Shown here: positions 38,314 to 50,460 of the stretch, piece by piece
How positions within the stretch are numbered: the first letter of the stretch is position 1
How the letters are laid out: every line of letters begins with the position of its first letter
Notes under the pieces: model-generated
What the model saw: only the letters and a program-made list of their open reading frames with translations
The model's database searches: none
What the model was told of the DNA's origin: nothing
Position numbers and translations under genes: made by a program
Source: Glomus cerebriforme
Lineage: Eukaryota; Glomeromycota; Glomeromycetes; Glomerales; Glomeraceae
Length of the DNA stretch: 61,340 nt
Direction: 5' to 3'
NCBI GenBank assembly: GCA_003550305.1
Contig: QKYT01000143.1
Span: 115,280-176,619 of the forward strand

Positions 38314-38772
38314 TTTTATTTTAGAAAGGTTTATGCGTTTGTAAGTAAAAAAAAAAAAAAAAAAAAAAGAGGACGATCAATTTCGATTCGTGAGCAATGC
38401 TTTATTATCAGTGATGTAATGATGTCACATAATGCAGCATATTGGATTTTTGATATTATTTAGCTTTTCATAAAATTTAATTTTACCGGAAGGGAGAAAT
38501 TTTCTCCTCGGTAAGATTAAAAATACTCTAAAAGTTTGTTTCATTACAAAAAAATCACCCGCAAAATATTTTTATTAGAAAAATGTGATAAAAGAAAGGG
38601 AAAAAATAAAATGGTGGAATCAACCAATTCAAAGACAGATCAATGAGAAATCATAACAGAATATAACTATTTGACATAATAAAGGCCGGAAATTTTTTTA
38701 TTTTATTTTAGGTCCTAGCTAACATTAAAACTTTCCTTTTTTTTTTTTTTTTTTATTAATAATATTATTATT
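38314..38772. other. Spacer between eS27 and RPB10
   Basis: These two minus-strand genes are in tandem, so this holds the RPB10 promoter and the eS27 3' end. It has a 22-base A-run at about 38349-38370, a T-run near 38739-38755, and AT-rich sequence otherwise. No further gene is seen. Confidence 0.4.
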
Positions 38773-39359
38773 TTAACCTATTTTTCGTCGAAAAGAACAA
38801 CCTATATAATAACAAGAACCAAATTAGAAAAAATTCAACCTCAAAGAATAAATTTGATCGATTTATACCTTCAGTTAGACGAGCACGACCACCAGTTGGC
38901 TGGCATAATACATTTGCACAAGAACCACACAACACAACAGTCTGAGCATGACTAAATACGGTTGTGATACTGAAACAACCTATAATCAATCGAAAATTAG
39001 TAAGAAATTAAAATTAAAATTAAATAAAAAAAAAAATAAGAAATTACCTGGACATTTTACGTCCATGAAGTAAGAGTTTGGACTTTGCACAAGCCTCTTA
39101 AGCTTGTGTTGGCGCTTTTCATGTTCAGGAGTTGGGTTAAGAAGATCTTCAGTTAACTATTTAACATATCAAAGTAAAAGTTACTAAGTTGATTCGAATT
39201 TTTGATTCTTTCTAAATTATAATAACAATTAATAATCTGATCAAAATTAATCCGTGAGAAACAACATAGTCAAATATGTTGAATCTTTAAATAAATTGCT
39301 TTCAACCCTATTTTAATTACATCCATCATTAAATCTTTCAAAAAAATACATACCACCAT
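38773..39359 (-). CDS. RPS27: 40S ribosomal protein eS27, 4 exons
   Basis: Zinc-finger protein of the small ribosomal subunit. Exons by descending position: 39359-39354, 39156-39048, 38979-38869, 38801-38773, total 84 residues, the family length. The sequence runs [34 protein letters not shown], then [11 protein letters not shown] closing the C4 zinc finger, then [19 protein letters not shown]. Exon 1 is just ATGGTG followed by a GTATGT donor; yeast RPS27 genes also have an intron right after the start, which supports this reading. The first intron is about 197 nt, the longest in this gene. Confidence 0.95.
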
Positions 39360-40236
39360 GATTGAAAACGCTTTTTTTTTGTATTGTAACGAAGAACAAA
39401 GAATTTTTTTTAAACAAAAAAAAATTTTTTTTGATATTTATATACACGCGGACAAAAGTATCTAACAACCTGATCGGATAAATCACATGATAAAATATTT
39501 GAAATCAAATGTGATTTCGTCATGGTGATTTCCGTATATACAACTTATTGTATTATAGCAAATTATCCCCGATTAGTTAGTCATGTTATAAAAGGATTTA
39601 TGATTGGATGTTCATTGTTTAAGTAAATTTGTCCTCCCCACAAAACCTAATAAATTCACTAACATACAATACTATATGCAGTGAAACTTTTATTAGCACA
39701 ACGTCCACGTGTAAAGAATAGAACAATAGCAAATTCTCTTTTTGTAGCTATTTTAATATAGCTGAGAACTATTATGTTTCGATCGGATGATAGCGTAGAT
39801 AATGAAAAAAGAATCGACAAAGCATTATACTAAGAATACTTTACAGTAAAAAAAAAAAAAAAAAAAAAAAAAAGGTCGCTTAAACTTTTGAAAAAAAAGA
39901 TACAATTAAAATTTGTTCTATATTCTAATTCTCATTTCAGACTTATTTATTTAAGTATCACAAGGTATTACGTAACACATGTTTATTGAAGATCTCGTCA
40001 TCGACAGTTGGATGAAATTCTACTAGTTCTATTTGATCACAGTAGAATTTATATAAAATGATCGGTTCTTTTTTCAGAAAATATTTCAGCAAATTTATTT
40101 CTTGCTCTCTCTCTTTTTTTTTCTAAAGTTGAAAGAAAAAAAAGTTATTATTGTTTGTTATTTAAAAAAAAGAAAATTAATTATTTTTGTTTTTTTTAAG
40201 TGGTTTTTTTATTTGGAATACTCATTATTAAAAAAA
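39360..40236. other. Divergent spacer, eS27 / Gln-rich gene
   Basis: An 877-bp region. A TCACATGAT word lies at 39483-39491, 124 bp upstream of the eS27 ATG, and a partial inverted relative (AATGTGATTT) follows at about 39509. An A-run of some 25 bases lies near 39848. A T/A-rich leader precedes the plus-strand gene. No coding region is supported. Confidence 0.4.
39483..39491. promoter_or_regulatory. TCACATGAT motif upstream of eS27
   Basis: Same 9-mer as in the mS33/RAD51B spacer. It sits 124 bp before the start codon of a ribosomal protein gene. Function is not shown. Confidence 0.35.
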
Positions 40237-40903
40237 ATGTCCCCTTCACGACAACAAACTACTCATAACGAAACAACAAAAGAAACTTATGATAATATGG
40301 ATGGAGAACAACAAAAAAATTTATCAACTCCTCGAAGTTCAACAACGTATTCTACTAGTACCTCAGGTTCACGCACAACAACAATGACTTCTCAGGAACA
40401 ACAAAAAAGGCAAGAACACCAACAACAACTTGATAAAGAAGCAACAACAACAGGTGCTCAACAACAACAACAACAACAACAACAGGCAACAGGGAATTAT
40501 TATAATTTTGATATTAATGCATTAGTGCAAAGTGCATTAGCTCAAGCAAAAGTTGATCCAGAAGTAGTTAGGGCAGCTGCTCACTTATTTGTTCTAGCGA
40601 ATCAAGCTAGAAATAATGGATATTTTGTTGACGCAAATTCGAATGTGGTAGATGTTACTGCTGCAAATCGTTCTAGTGCTATGTCTTTGTCTAATTTACT
40701 TTTACCTGATGAAGCTAATTCTTCTTCAAAAGCAACGGTATTTATTAAAAATGATTAAATTTGTAATTAACTTGCTTTTTTTTTTTCTTTTTTTTTAACT
40801 TAAATTCTCAAATAATTTTCTTATATTAATTAAGTAGAATGATGCTGCTGCGTTGCAAGATGGTGTCCGTAGTCATTTGAGAGAAGAGTTTGTCAAATTA
40901 TGA
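40237..40903 (+). CDS. Unrecognised Gln/Ser/Thr-rich protein, 2 exons
   Basis: Exons 40237-40737 and 40838-40903 give 188 residues. I do not recognise the family. The first 85 residues are Ser/Thr/Gln-rich with a run of nine Gln; the second half looks folded and mostly helical: NYYNFDINALVQSALAQAKV, DPEVVRAAAHLFVLANQARN, then LSNLLLPDEA. Exon 2 adds NDAAALQDGVRSHLREEFVK and a stop. The intron has GTATTT and TAG borders. The start chosen is the first ATG after an A/T-rich leader; the open frame runs upstream to 40102 but that part translates poly-T/A. No membrane segment or signal peptide is seen. The compact helical part could be a protein-interaction domain; no function is claimed. Confidence 0.65.
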
Positions 40904-42433
40904 AATGGATCCTTTGGTTTTTTTTATGCGTTACTTTTTTCTTTAGAATATAAATGATTGAACTGATTGATTATATTTGAATGTTTTTTTTATTTGTGTG
41001 TATTAACATTAATTATTTGCAATTTTCCTTTTTTTTTTTGCTTTTGTTAAAATTTTAACATCGCTTGTTTAATTTATCTTCACTTGTAATGATAATGAAA
41101 CAAGAGATTGGATTATTTTATTTTGAGATTTTTGATTATTTTCTTTAAAAAAAAAAAAATCCTTATAATTTCCTTTTCTTTTTTTTTTTTAAAAAAAAAA
41201 AAGTATTTTCAAACATTAGTTTTTCTTTTTTTTTCTTTTTTTTCGCTGTAATTCGATGATTTGCTAGTTTAACAAGTTCATTCAACTTGTCAAAAAAAAA
41301 AAAATAACCAATTAAAATATTTCACAAAATACCTCGCTTTATAACTAAATTGAATTCCTCATAACTAATAATGATTAAATAAAATACTTGGTAATTATTT
41401 TATAGTATATTAATAGCTGTGGTATAATGCTATGCCGTTATTCCAAACTAATATTATAATATTGATTTTTTTTATTTCCAAGTTATGATCGAAACTGAAT
41501 AAGTAGATCCGTTGTACTTGAAATATCGAATAAGAAAAGATCTACTACAACTACATAAGATTTCGTACAAATTACATAAGATTTGATTCCGGAATTACTT
41601 GACCCCGTTTTTTTATTCTTGGATTTACATATATTTTAATATAGGGACTTAATATTTTTTTTACCGAGAAAGGTTGCTTAAAAATTCATAAATTTAATGC
41701 CATTTCTAATTAGCATTGTAGTTAAAGTTCAAATCATCTTTTTGATCATTCTTTGTGATGAATTGATTTATTTTGAGTGAAATTAATTTCGGGCAGAATT
41801 AAAGTTTAGTATTATATATATATACTTTTAAAAATATTTATTATTAATCAATTTTATGATTTATTTAAAGGCATATTAATTATTAAGGTAGTTGTTCTTT
41901 AAATGATTCCTTAGTAAAATAATATATTAAAATTCGACATTTTTTATTTTTAAAGCTTTAAATATAACTATTTATATCTATTATAAATTAATAAACTATT
42001 GCTTTTTATTAGATTTCAAACTTTTTTTTAAAACAGTTTGATTACATCTTTTATTATCAGTTATGAATTCTAAGAAAAAAGAGTAATTAAACTGTATATA
42101 TAAAGGTAATAAATAAAGTAAATTTAAATTGAAACTTCTAATATTACACATATTTTTATTTGCTTTACAAGTTTTCTTATTTCTTAAAAATAGTTTAAAA
42201 TAAGAATTTATATAAAATTACTTGTAAAAATTCACTTTTAAAAAAACTATTTTATAAAACTAATTTATATTTAGAGCTCTAAATGGATCAGCCACATTTG
42301 GGTAACCTGATAAATCAAATCAGATCAGGTTAAAGATATTATAAACCCATTGACCTGCACTAATTTTATAAAAAAAAATAATAAAAGTACCATATCTTGC
42401 CAAATATTTCTCCTATTTAAATGAATTAGCTAC

Positions 42434-42464
42434 ATTAGATTCATTTTGATGAGAGAAATCTAAT
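42434..42464. repeat. 31-nt imperfect palindrome, copy 1
   Basis: Begins ATTAGATTC and ends AAATCTAAT; the halves pair as inverted copies with a few mismatches around a TGAT centre. A sister copy lies about 650 bp downstream. Confidence 0.55.
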
Positions 42465-43082
42465 GAAATACAGTATAAATAAGCATTAATAGGATTTTTT
42501 TTAATTTATATACTAAAAATTTTAAAGTATAATTATAAAAAAAAAACTTAAAATAATGTATCTCACTTAATTCATAATTCGTGTAACAATCGGAAAAAAT
42601 TGTTAATTTTAATTAATGCTGATCAGGGATAATTATATATATTATTTTATATATTAAACCAAAAAGTGCAAAAATCTCTTTTGCCATATATCTAACTGTA
42701 CTAATTAAACACTATCCTAAATAAGTGACCATGAGGACCGTAATGACTCTTTAATTTGTAATTTATATAAGAATTGGAAACTGATTATATTAAAAATTAG
42801 GGAATTTTACTATTATATTTACTATAGTTTTTTCAGAAATCCTAGAATTTCAAATTCTTCTATAATAAAGACATGTGATTTATATCTCATGTGATTAGGT
42901 ACATGATGATATACAAACTGAAATTATACTTCTTACGAAAAAGAAAATTTGTATTATGTGATCTTTCAAAGTGCTAATCCAATTTTTTTATATTTGATTT
43001 TCCCAGATTTTACTAATTAATTTCTCTGATTCTTAAATAGATCACTAATTAATATTAATCCTATTAGAATTAAATAATCACC

Positions 43083-43113
43083 ATTGGATTCGTCTCAATA
43101 AGAGAAATCTAAT
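43083..43113. repeat. 31-nt imperfect palindrome, copy 2
   Basis: Begins ATTGGATTCGTCTC and ends AGAGAAATCTAAT. Same layout as copy 1, with matching left, centre and right parts. Both copies are followed by AAAATA- or GAAATA-type sequence, so a longer diverged repeat unit may include them. Confidence 0.55.
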
Positions 43114-43455
43114 AAAATATATATTATTAAAATCAGATTATTGGATGCCAAAATATCATTAAAAATATATTTTTTAAAAAAATTTTTAATTAAACTTCTA
43201 TTTGAAGCTTTATTTATATTACTCTTTAATCTTTATAATATAATACTAAATCTTTCTTTTTAAATAAATCTATAATAAAATATTTATCTTTTAGTAATTT
43301 TTAATTTTATAAATGCAATTTATTTAGAAAATATAAAACATATTAGTATTTCTTAAATAATAATACATTATAAGTAAACTTACTTGCAAATTTATTAAAA
43401 AAATAAAGATATTTGATAATTAAATTATATATTATATAATAATAATAGATAATTA

Positions 43456-43769
43456 CCGTATATAGCGGGCCACAGTACCCCGGGTATCTTGCAAAAATCG
43501 GGGGTTTGACCCTGTACCCCCGGGTACTAAATAAAACCTAAAAATTCCATTTTTTGCGAATATCTCACGATATACCAGTCCAATTTGAAGATCTTTTTTT
43601 TATTATGAAGAGCTCAATGAGAGCTATCAAACAAAAAAAAGATGGCTCAAATCTGATTACTGGATCACGAGATAATTGTAAAATATCCCCCCGGATACTA
43701 TACAATTTTATTAAATTTTTCAAGAGGGGTACTATGCATAGGGGGGGTACTATGGCCCGTGATATACGG
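43456..43769. mobile_element. MITE with 26-28-bp inverted ends and TA flanks (314 b)
   Basis: The ends read CCGTATATAGCGGGCCACAG and, on the opposite strand, CCGTATATCACGGGCCATAG; the match continues into TACCCC. Both ends abut TA (43454-43455 and 43770-43771). Inside the ends are palindromic GTACCCCGGGTA and GTACCCCCGGGTAC words, much richer in G and C than the surroundings. The interior has no coding sense although one frame stays open for 72 codons. TA flanks suggest a Tc1/mariner-type non-autonomous element; the family is not otherwise known to me. Confidence 0.75.
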
Positions 43770-43771
43770 TA

Positions 43772-46055
43772 GTATTTATTAATTATATAGTATATTAAAA
43801 AATTAAAGGTTAATAATTAATTAAAAATTGTAATTTTAAAATAACTAAAAATTCTGTATTTAATTTATTAGTATAAAGTTCATTATAAATAATAACTTTA
43901 ATTTAATATTTAAAAATAAGATTTTGATTTTATATAAAATCTTATTAAAAAAAAAGATATATTATTATTTTTATAAATTAAATTTTAATTTAATTTTTTT
44001 TTTTAAAGATAAATGAATTTTATTTATTATTCAAGTAATCCATAAATTATAAAATATATATAATTCAAAAATAAATCCTTACTTATAAACTGAATTATTA
44101 AAATAAGACTTTGCATCAAAATCTCTTTAGATAAAATATATTCTAAATCTTCTTCAAATCCCAATGTAAAGTATTAGAATAAAACATGTTTATATAAATT
44201 TATTTAGTTCCATATAGTAGATAATCTTTAAATAATTAACTTATCAAAAAAAAATATTCAAATTAATAAAAGAGTAAATTTTTTTTTGAAGACAAGACAA
44301 ATTACAGATCTTTTATTTAAGTATTTTAGTGTACATAATCAGAATACATAAAGAATATGGTATTGTAAATACATCCTCCACCATAATATAGAAATACGTT
44401 ACTTGTTATACTTATACAATATAAGTCCTCACTCCTCAGAGTAGAGACTGAAGTAAGATCCTCTTTAGATATTATTATACTTTGATTTTCTTCCATATCC
44501 CAGTACTAGCACCAAAAAATAATTTCCAACCAATCCTTCCAAATTTTTCTTTAAAATGAATACTCTCACCCAGTTTATCTGAATCTTCCTTCAACTATTA
44601 TGAATAAAAAAGTAAATTTATTTTTTTATTTGAAATAATATTCAAATATCTCTTATTCCTATATTAAAAATGTTATATATCTCAAAAACAGTATTTATAA
44701 TATCCTTTAAGACTCTAAATAAATTTATAAAGTAAACAAAATTACTTATAATTTAGTTATATAATACTTGTATTAAGTTTTATTTAAAATTTTTAATAAT
44801 ATTATATTTATATATTAATAGAGATAAATAATATATAAAATCTTAAATATTTTAAGGATCAATCTAATTGTAACAATCTGTTATATATAATTATATGTAA
44901 CAACCTAATAGGATACATTTTATTGGTAAATAACATTATATGAATCCAAAAAAAGGAAATTTGCTCTTTGAAAAAATTGGAAAATTTGAATTATACAAGT
45001 TTATGTAAGTTTTCAAAAAAGAAAATTTCTTTATTAAGAAAAAATGATTTTAGTCAAATAAGCTATAAACTACATAAATAATTATTTTAATAAACTTGCT
45101 CAGTAGCAAAAAATATATTTATTATATTATTTTAAAAATATACAATATATTATATAAAAAAAAATTTTTTGCCATTTATTTTTTATGGTTATTATAAATA
45201 GTTATTTTGTAATAGATTGTTATATATACATTTATTTATATTTTAAATATTTTATATAAATAAATTTGAAATAAATTTTGGCAGAATTTAATTAAAGATT
45301 TTGTAATGGTGATGTATCATCCATGTTACATGATTTATAATTTTGGTTAGAATTAAATAATTTGAATAAAATTTAATTTTTGAGAAAAATAAAATTGCCT
45401 TTTTAGATTATATAATGTTACCTAAAATCTAAATAAAGAAATTTGGATTAACATTATAAATTGGACAAAATTAAACATGTGATGAATAACAGTATTTATC
45501 ATACTGAAAAAATTTATCTCTAAAATAAACAGTAAAATAAAAAACTAAAGTGTGATATGAAGGTGACAAATTATTATAAAGATCTTTAACATATATTTAG
45601 ATGTAAATCTATATTCTAAACCCTGGGAATATAGGCTTTTATTCTGTATCTCCTCTAAATTTAATTAGTTTGTGATTATGTACTAAATATTAAGCTAATC
45701 AAAATATTGTGAAAAGATAAAGTATTGTGAAAAAACTTAGAAACAAACTTTTAAATATTAAAAAAAAAAGAATTTCATATTTTTGTGCACTTTAAAAATT
45801 AAAAAAAAATTGTACATTTTAAATAAATAACAGAAAATATTAGTATATATTTTTATATACTTAAAAATAGATTTTAAATCATAATAAAATTATTTTATTT
45901 TATTTAATTTTAATAATTGTAAAGTACAGTTTATTATTATTTTATTATTAATACTACATCTTCATTAAATGATATTAATAGTTAAAGCCAATCTCAAAAT
46001 AAATAATTATTAACATTATAAAATTTTTATTAAAAAATACATTCTATTCTATTTT
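43772..46055. other. Gene-free AT-rich stretch
   Basis: About 2.3 kb of AT-rich sequence rich in ATTTTATAAA-like words. I see no coding region, RNA gene or clear element end in it. Confidence 0.45.
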
Positions 46056-46480
46056 AATATTGTTATAAAAAAAATTTATAATTTTACAACTACTCAAGCT
46101 AGACATACAAATATTAATATATAAGTATTTTAATATCTGCTGAACAACTTTACTTAAGCTTTCTTTGCATATTTTTTTTGATCAAAGTTTCAAATTATGC
46201 CCTAAAAGTAAAAAATATAACATGTTTTACTATTATTATAAAAAAATTTATAACTTTCACAACCATCCAAGCTAAATATATAAAAATTAATATATAAATG
46301 TTTCAATACCCACTAAACAATTTTAATTAAGCTTCCTTTATATATTTTTTTGATCAAAATGTACCTTAAAAGTAAAACATAAAAATGCATCTTGATATTA
46401 TTAAAAAAAAATTTATAATTCTAAATGAAAATTAATATACAAGTATCTTTATATTTGTTAAATAACTTTTTTAAATATTT
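46056..46480. repeat. Tandem repeat, about 170-bp unit, 2.4 copies
   Basis: Three successive blocks starting near 46060, 46230 and 46398 share the ordered words AAAAATTTATAA, CAAGCTA, ATTAATATA, AAGCTT and TTTTTTGATCAAA; the third is truncated. Divergence between copies is considerable, so this is an old duplication. Confidence 0.6.
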
Positions 46481-46736
46481 CTACCTATCTAGATTAACCT
46501 AAGTATTTAAATTATTTTATAAAATCTCTATAAAGTATGAAAAAATACATTTTTTACAAAATTACTTATAAAAATATTTATAAATTCATAATAATATTTT
46601 ATGTTAAAGTTCTAAAAGATATTAGCTTTATTGATTAATTAAAAAAAATAGTTAAAATATATTTTTAAAAATAATAATAATGATAAACCAATTAAATTTG
46701 GATGTTTAGAATAAGATCCTAGACTTCAGAATAATG

Positions 46737-46850
46737 GATATATTTTTTGACTTTGAATATTTTGGATTAGGTTTGGACATAAGAAAAAGTGTTCAAAATC
46801 TGTTCAAAATTATTTAAAACTTGTCCAAAAATATTTAAAATTGTCCAATT
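46737..46850 (-). repeat. Inverted fragment of the gag-like element's 5' part
   Basis: Reverse-complemented, this 114-bp stretch matches 51498-51612: both read AATTGGACAATTTTAAATA, a series of TTTTGGACA/TTTTGAACA repeats, and CCAAAATATTCAAAGTC. The two copies face each other across the 47.8-50.3 kb array. Confidence 0.75.
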
Positions 46851-47814
46851 ACCCAATACTGTCTTAGGGTTTACGTTAAGATTTTCTAATTATTATATAA
46901 TATAAGTCACATGCTACAATTATGTAACAGGTAGCTACCAATACTTTTCCACTCCTTAGCTAGTATTATAATATTAAGAAAGAAAAAAAAACTCTTTCTT
47001 CTTACTTTCAAATTTATTAAAAAACTGTAGTAAATTTTTATTTTTAAAAACAATATAAAAGCAATTATTTTATAACATATAAACTTATTTTATAATAAAT
47101 ATATTACTTCTTTAGAAGCAAAAAATTTCTGTCTCTTAGACTCGAATTAACAAGAGTCTTTTTTTAGAAAAAATAACTTTTGGGTTGATATGAAACAAAA
47201 AAAACTTATGAATAATACCACCCATCTGCTAGTCAAAGGGGTCTTCAATAATACTACTATAAGTATACACCTATTATATCTAATAGGCAGAAATTTTATG
47301 AAGAAAGTATTAATAAAGTTGCTAGCCATTTAATAGTTTTTTAAGAGGACCTATATTTCAAAGAAATGTTAATATCAGAACTCACATTAGGAAGTTTTGA
47401 ATAGGTGTATAAAGTGTAAACATATACCATGTGTTGCTCAACACCAAAAAAGTATTGCGCAATGAACCCTTTGTAAACTAATGTGATTAAAAATGCATTA
47501 CACAACACNTTTTTAGGTGTATAACAACATACAGTAAAACAATAGCAGTTTAAAAATGCGTATAACAATACTAGGTTAATTGAAAAATGCATATAAAAAT
47601 GTTGAAAAACGTGTATAACAATACAAATTTTAGCATATATTAACTACATTTAATAAATAAAAGCATTGTTAATTGATTTTATTATNTTTAAACTATATTN
47701 GTTTATTAAAAANGTATTAAATTACAAACAGTTCTTCCTAGATATACTAACTATTTAATTCTAATACCTAAATCTGAAACATACAAAAAAGTAACTAAGT
47801 TTCGCAGCTAAGTT
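46851..47814. other. AT-rich flank of the micro-exon array
   Basis: No gene supported. The part at 47400-47640 repeats ATGCGTATAACAATAC-type words and holds several single ambiguous bases (47509, 47686, 47700, 47713). If the array below is transcribed from the minus strand, its 3' end would fall here; no terminal exon could be defined. Confidence 0.35.
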
Positions 47815-50285
47815 GCGAAACTTACGTTTCTGATTACCAAAAATCCAAATTTNAAGGAACAAACTAAATCTACAAAAAAAAAGAAAAACATTCGGTTAGA
47901 ATGTTTTTAACAAAGAAAAAAATGAAAAAATGAAATTTCATAATGAAACATTTATTACAAAACTTACATTTCCATTTTTGTTTCCAGAGCTGAATCTATA
48001 AAAAAGAAGAAACGTTAGGTTAGAACATTTTATACAAAGAAAAAAAATGAAAAATGAAGCTTGTAATGAAATAAACTTTATGAAACTTACATTTCTGTTT
48101 CTATTTCCAGAGCTGAATCTACAAAAGAAAAGAAAAATGTTTAGTTAGAATATTTCTGTACAAAGAAAAAAAATGAAAAATGAAGCTTGTAACAAAATGA
48201 ACATTACAAAACTTACATTTTCATTTCTATTTTNAAAGCCAAATCTACAAAAAAAAAGAAGAAACATTCAGTTAAAACGTTTCTATACAAAGAAAAAAAA
48301 ATAAAAAATGAAACTTGTAATGAAATGAACATTACAAAACTTACATTTTCATTTCTGTTTTCAGAATCGAATCTACAAAAAAGAAGAAACATTGGGTTAG
48401 AATGTTTCTATACAAAAAAAAAAATGAAAAATAAAGTTTCATAATAAAACAAACATTACAAACCTTACATTTCAGTTTCTCAAGTCTAGGAGTAAACCTA
48501 CAAAAAAAGAAAAATGTTCAGTTAGAATGTTTCTTAAAAAATAAAATAAAAAAAATGAAGTTTTGTAATGAAATATTTGTTACAAAACTTACGTATATGT
48601 TTCTGAATTCTAAATTTTTAGAGCCAAATCTATAAAAAAAAGAAGAAACGATCAATTAGAACGTTTCTAATAAAAAGTAATTCATTATGAAACTTACATT
48701 TTTTTTCTGATTCTGAATTCCCAGAGCTGAATCTACAAAAAAAAGAAGAAACGTTCAGTTAGAACATTTCTTAAAGAAAAAAACCAAAAAAAATAAAGTT
48801 TTGCAATGAAATGATTCATTATAAAACTTACATTTCTGTTTCCATTTTCAGAGCTGAATTTACAAAAAAAAGAAGAAACGTTCAGTTAGAATGTTTCTTA
48901 ACGAAAAAACCAAAAAAAAAATAAAGATTCGTAACAAAATGAACATTACGAAATTTATAAAAAAAAACAAAAAAAATGAAGTTTCGTAATGAAATAAATA
49001 TTACAAAACTTATGTTTCAGTTTCTTAAGTCCAGAGTAAATCTACAAAAAAAGAAAAAACATTCAGTTAAAACATTTCTTAAAATAAAAAAAATAAAAAA
49101 AAAATAAGTTTTGTTATGAAACTTTTGTTCTAAAAAGAAAGTTTTGAAGTTATAACTTTGAAACTTACCAGATTTTCAAGCTGAAATCGAAAAAAAATCT
49201 GATCCTACAAAAAAAAAGAAAAAAAAGAAATGTTAATACCATTTTTACTAACGATTTTTTAAGTAAATGCATCAGATGGAAATTTTGTGAAGAAACTTCC
49301 ATACCCGAAACAAAATCCAAAAACCTACAAGAAGAAAAAAGAAAAAACATTAAAAATATTTCTATTTAAAAAAAAACAAAAAAAAATGATAAGTTTCATT
49401 ACGAAATTTACCATTTTCTAATTCCAAGTACCCGAACTGAAGGAGAATTTACAAGAAAAGAAAAAGAACTGTTAGAAAACATTTCTAAAAAAAAAGAAAA
49501 AAAAATGACAAGTTTCATAAAGAAATTTACCATTCCCAATTTCACGTACTAATCTGAAAGTAAAGAGAATCTACAAAAGAAAAAGAAAGAAAATGTTAGA
49601 AATGTTTCTAATAAAAGAAAACCAAAAAAAACACGATAAGTTTTTCAAAGAAACTTGAGAAACTTACCGTTTCTGATTCTAGTATTGAACTGAAAGCACA
49701 GAAAAAAAAAAAAGAAAAAACGGTAGAAATGTTTCTTTAAAAAAAAATGAAAAAAAATAATAAGTTTTATGAAAAAACTTACCGTTTTCCCTTCTCATTC
49801 CGAATTAAAAAGATCGGAGAACCTATAAGAAAAAAAAAGAAACATTAGAAATGTTTATAAAAAAAAATAAAAAACATGGTAAGTTTCCCAAAGAAACTTG
49901 AAAAACTTACCATTTCTGATTCCAGTATTGAACTGAAAGTACAAAAAACCTACAAGAAAAGAAAAAAGAAACATTAGAAATGTTTCTTTAAAAAAAATGA
50001 AAAAAAATGATAAGTTTTACGAAGAAACTTACTATTTTCCCTTCCCATTCTGGACTGAAGAGCTCAGAGAACCTACAAAAAAAGAAACATTAATAAGCAT
50101 TTNTAAAAAAAANAAAAAAANNGTAAGTTTCATGAAGAAACTTACCATTTTTCCTTCCCGTTTTGGACTGAAGAGCTTGGAGAATCTACAAGAAAAAAAA
50201 AGAAACATTAAAAATAGTTCTTTAAAAAAAATAAAAAAAAAAATAATAAGTTTCATGAAGAAACTTACCGTTTCTCAATTTTCAG
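47815..50285 (-). repeat. Tandem array of about 20 intron/micro-exon-like units
   Basis: Period is about 122 bp, with diverged units. Read on the minus strand, most units contain a GTAAGTTT donor-like site, a TTCTAAC or CTAATG branch-like site, a pyrimidine tract, a TAG (sometimes CAG) acceptor-like site, then a short would-be exon of 22-45 nt before the next GTAAG. Clear examples are 50185-50146 (40 nt), 50072-50033 (40 nt) and 48118-48091 (28 nt). The would-be introns are about 80-95 nt, the usual length in this window. Each unit also holds two hairpins: one with ends AAGTTTTG/CAAAACTT next to the donor (for example 48796-48829), one GAAACGTT/AATGTTTC around the branch region (48875-48897). 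One unit near 48950-48980 is truncated. No long protein results, because 28- and 40-nt exons shift frame. It could be a spliced non-coding RNA, a duplicated exon region, or a minisatellite with chance signals. Confidence 0.7.
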
Positions 50286-50460
50286 AACTAAGTTCAAATA
50301 GCAATTAAAACTGATTTAAGGTTTTTAAAATTTTTAAACTAAAATAAACTAATAAATTGCGGCTGCAGCTTAATTGATAAGTATGATGTGCAGTTATTTT
50401 TTTTTAAAAATAAACTGTGGCTCATATCATGTGATACACGTGATATAAAAAAAGTAGGGT
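50286..50460. other. Spacer upstream (minus sense) of the array
   Basis: If the array is a minus-strand transcript, its first exon and promoter lie here or further right. The region has GCGGCTGCAGC near 50360 and an ATCATGTGATACACGTGAT stretch at about 50425-50443, the only E-box-like words close by. Confidence 0.3.

Larger units (their letters stand above)
40904..43453. other. Gene-free AT-rich stretch
   Basis: About 2.5 kb of AT-rich DNA with long T and A runs right after the upstream gene (40,980-41,300). No coding reading is supported. Two related 31-nt palindromes lie at 42434-42464 and 43083-43113. Confidence 0.45.

Noticed and set aside
40102..40236. Upstream extension of the Gln-rich protein
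   Set aside because: The in-frame extension translates poly-T/poly-A leader (runs of Phe, Lys, Leu), so the ATG at 40237 is preferred.
43554..43772. 72-residue frame in the MITE
   Set aside because: It runs through the terminal inverted repeat and has no protein-like composition.
47815..50285. CRISPR-like array
   Set aside because: Repeats are long, diverged, A-rich and have no unique spacers of fixed size; the context is a eukaryotic nuclear genome.
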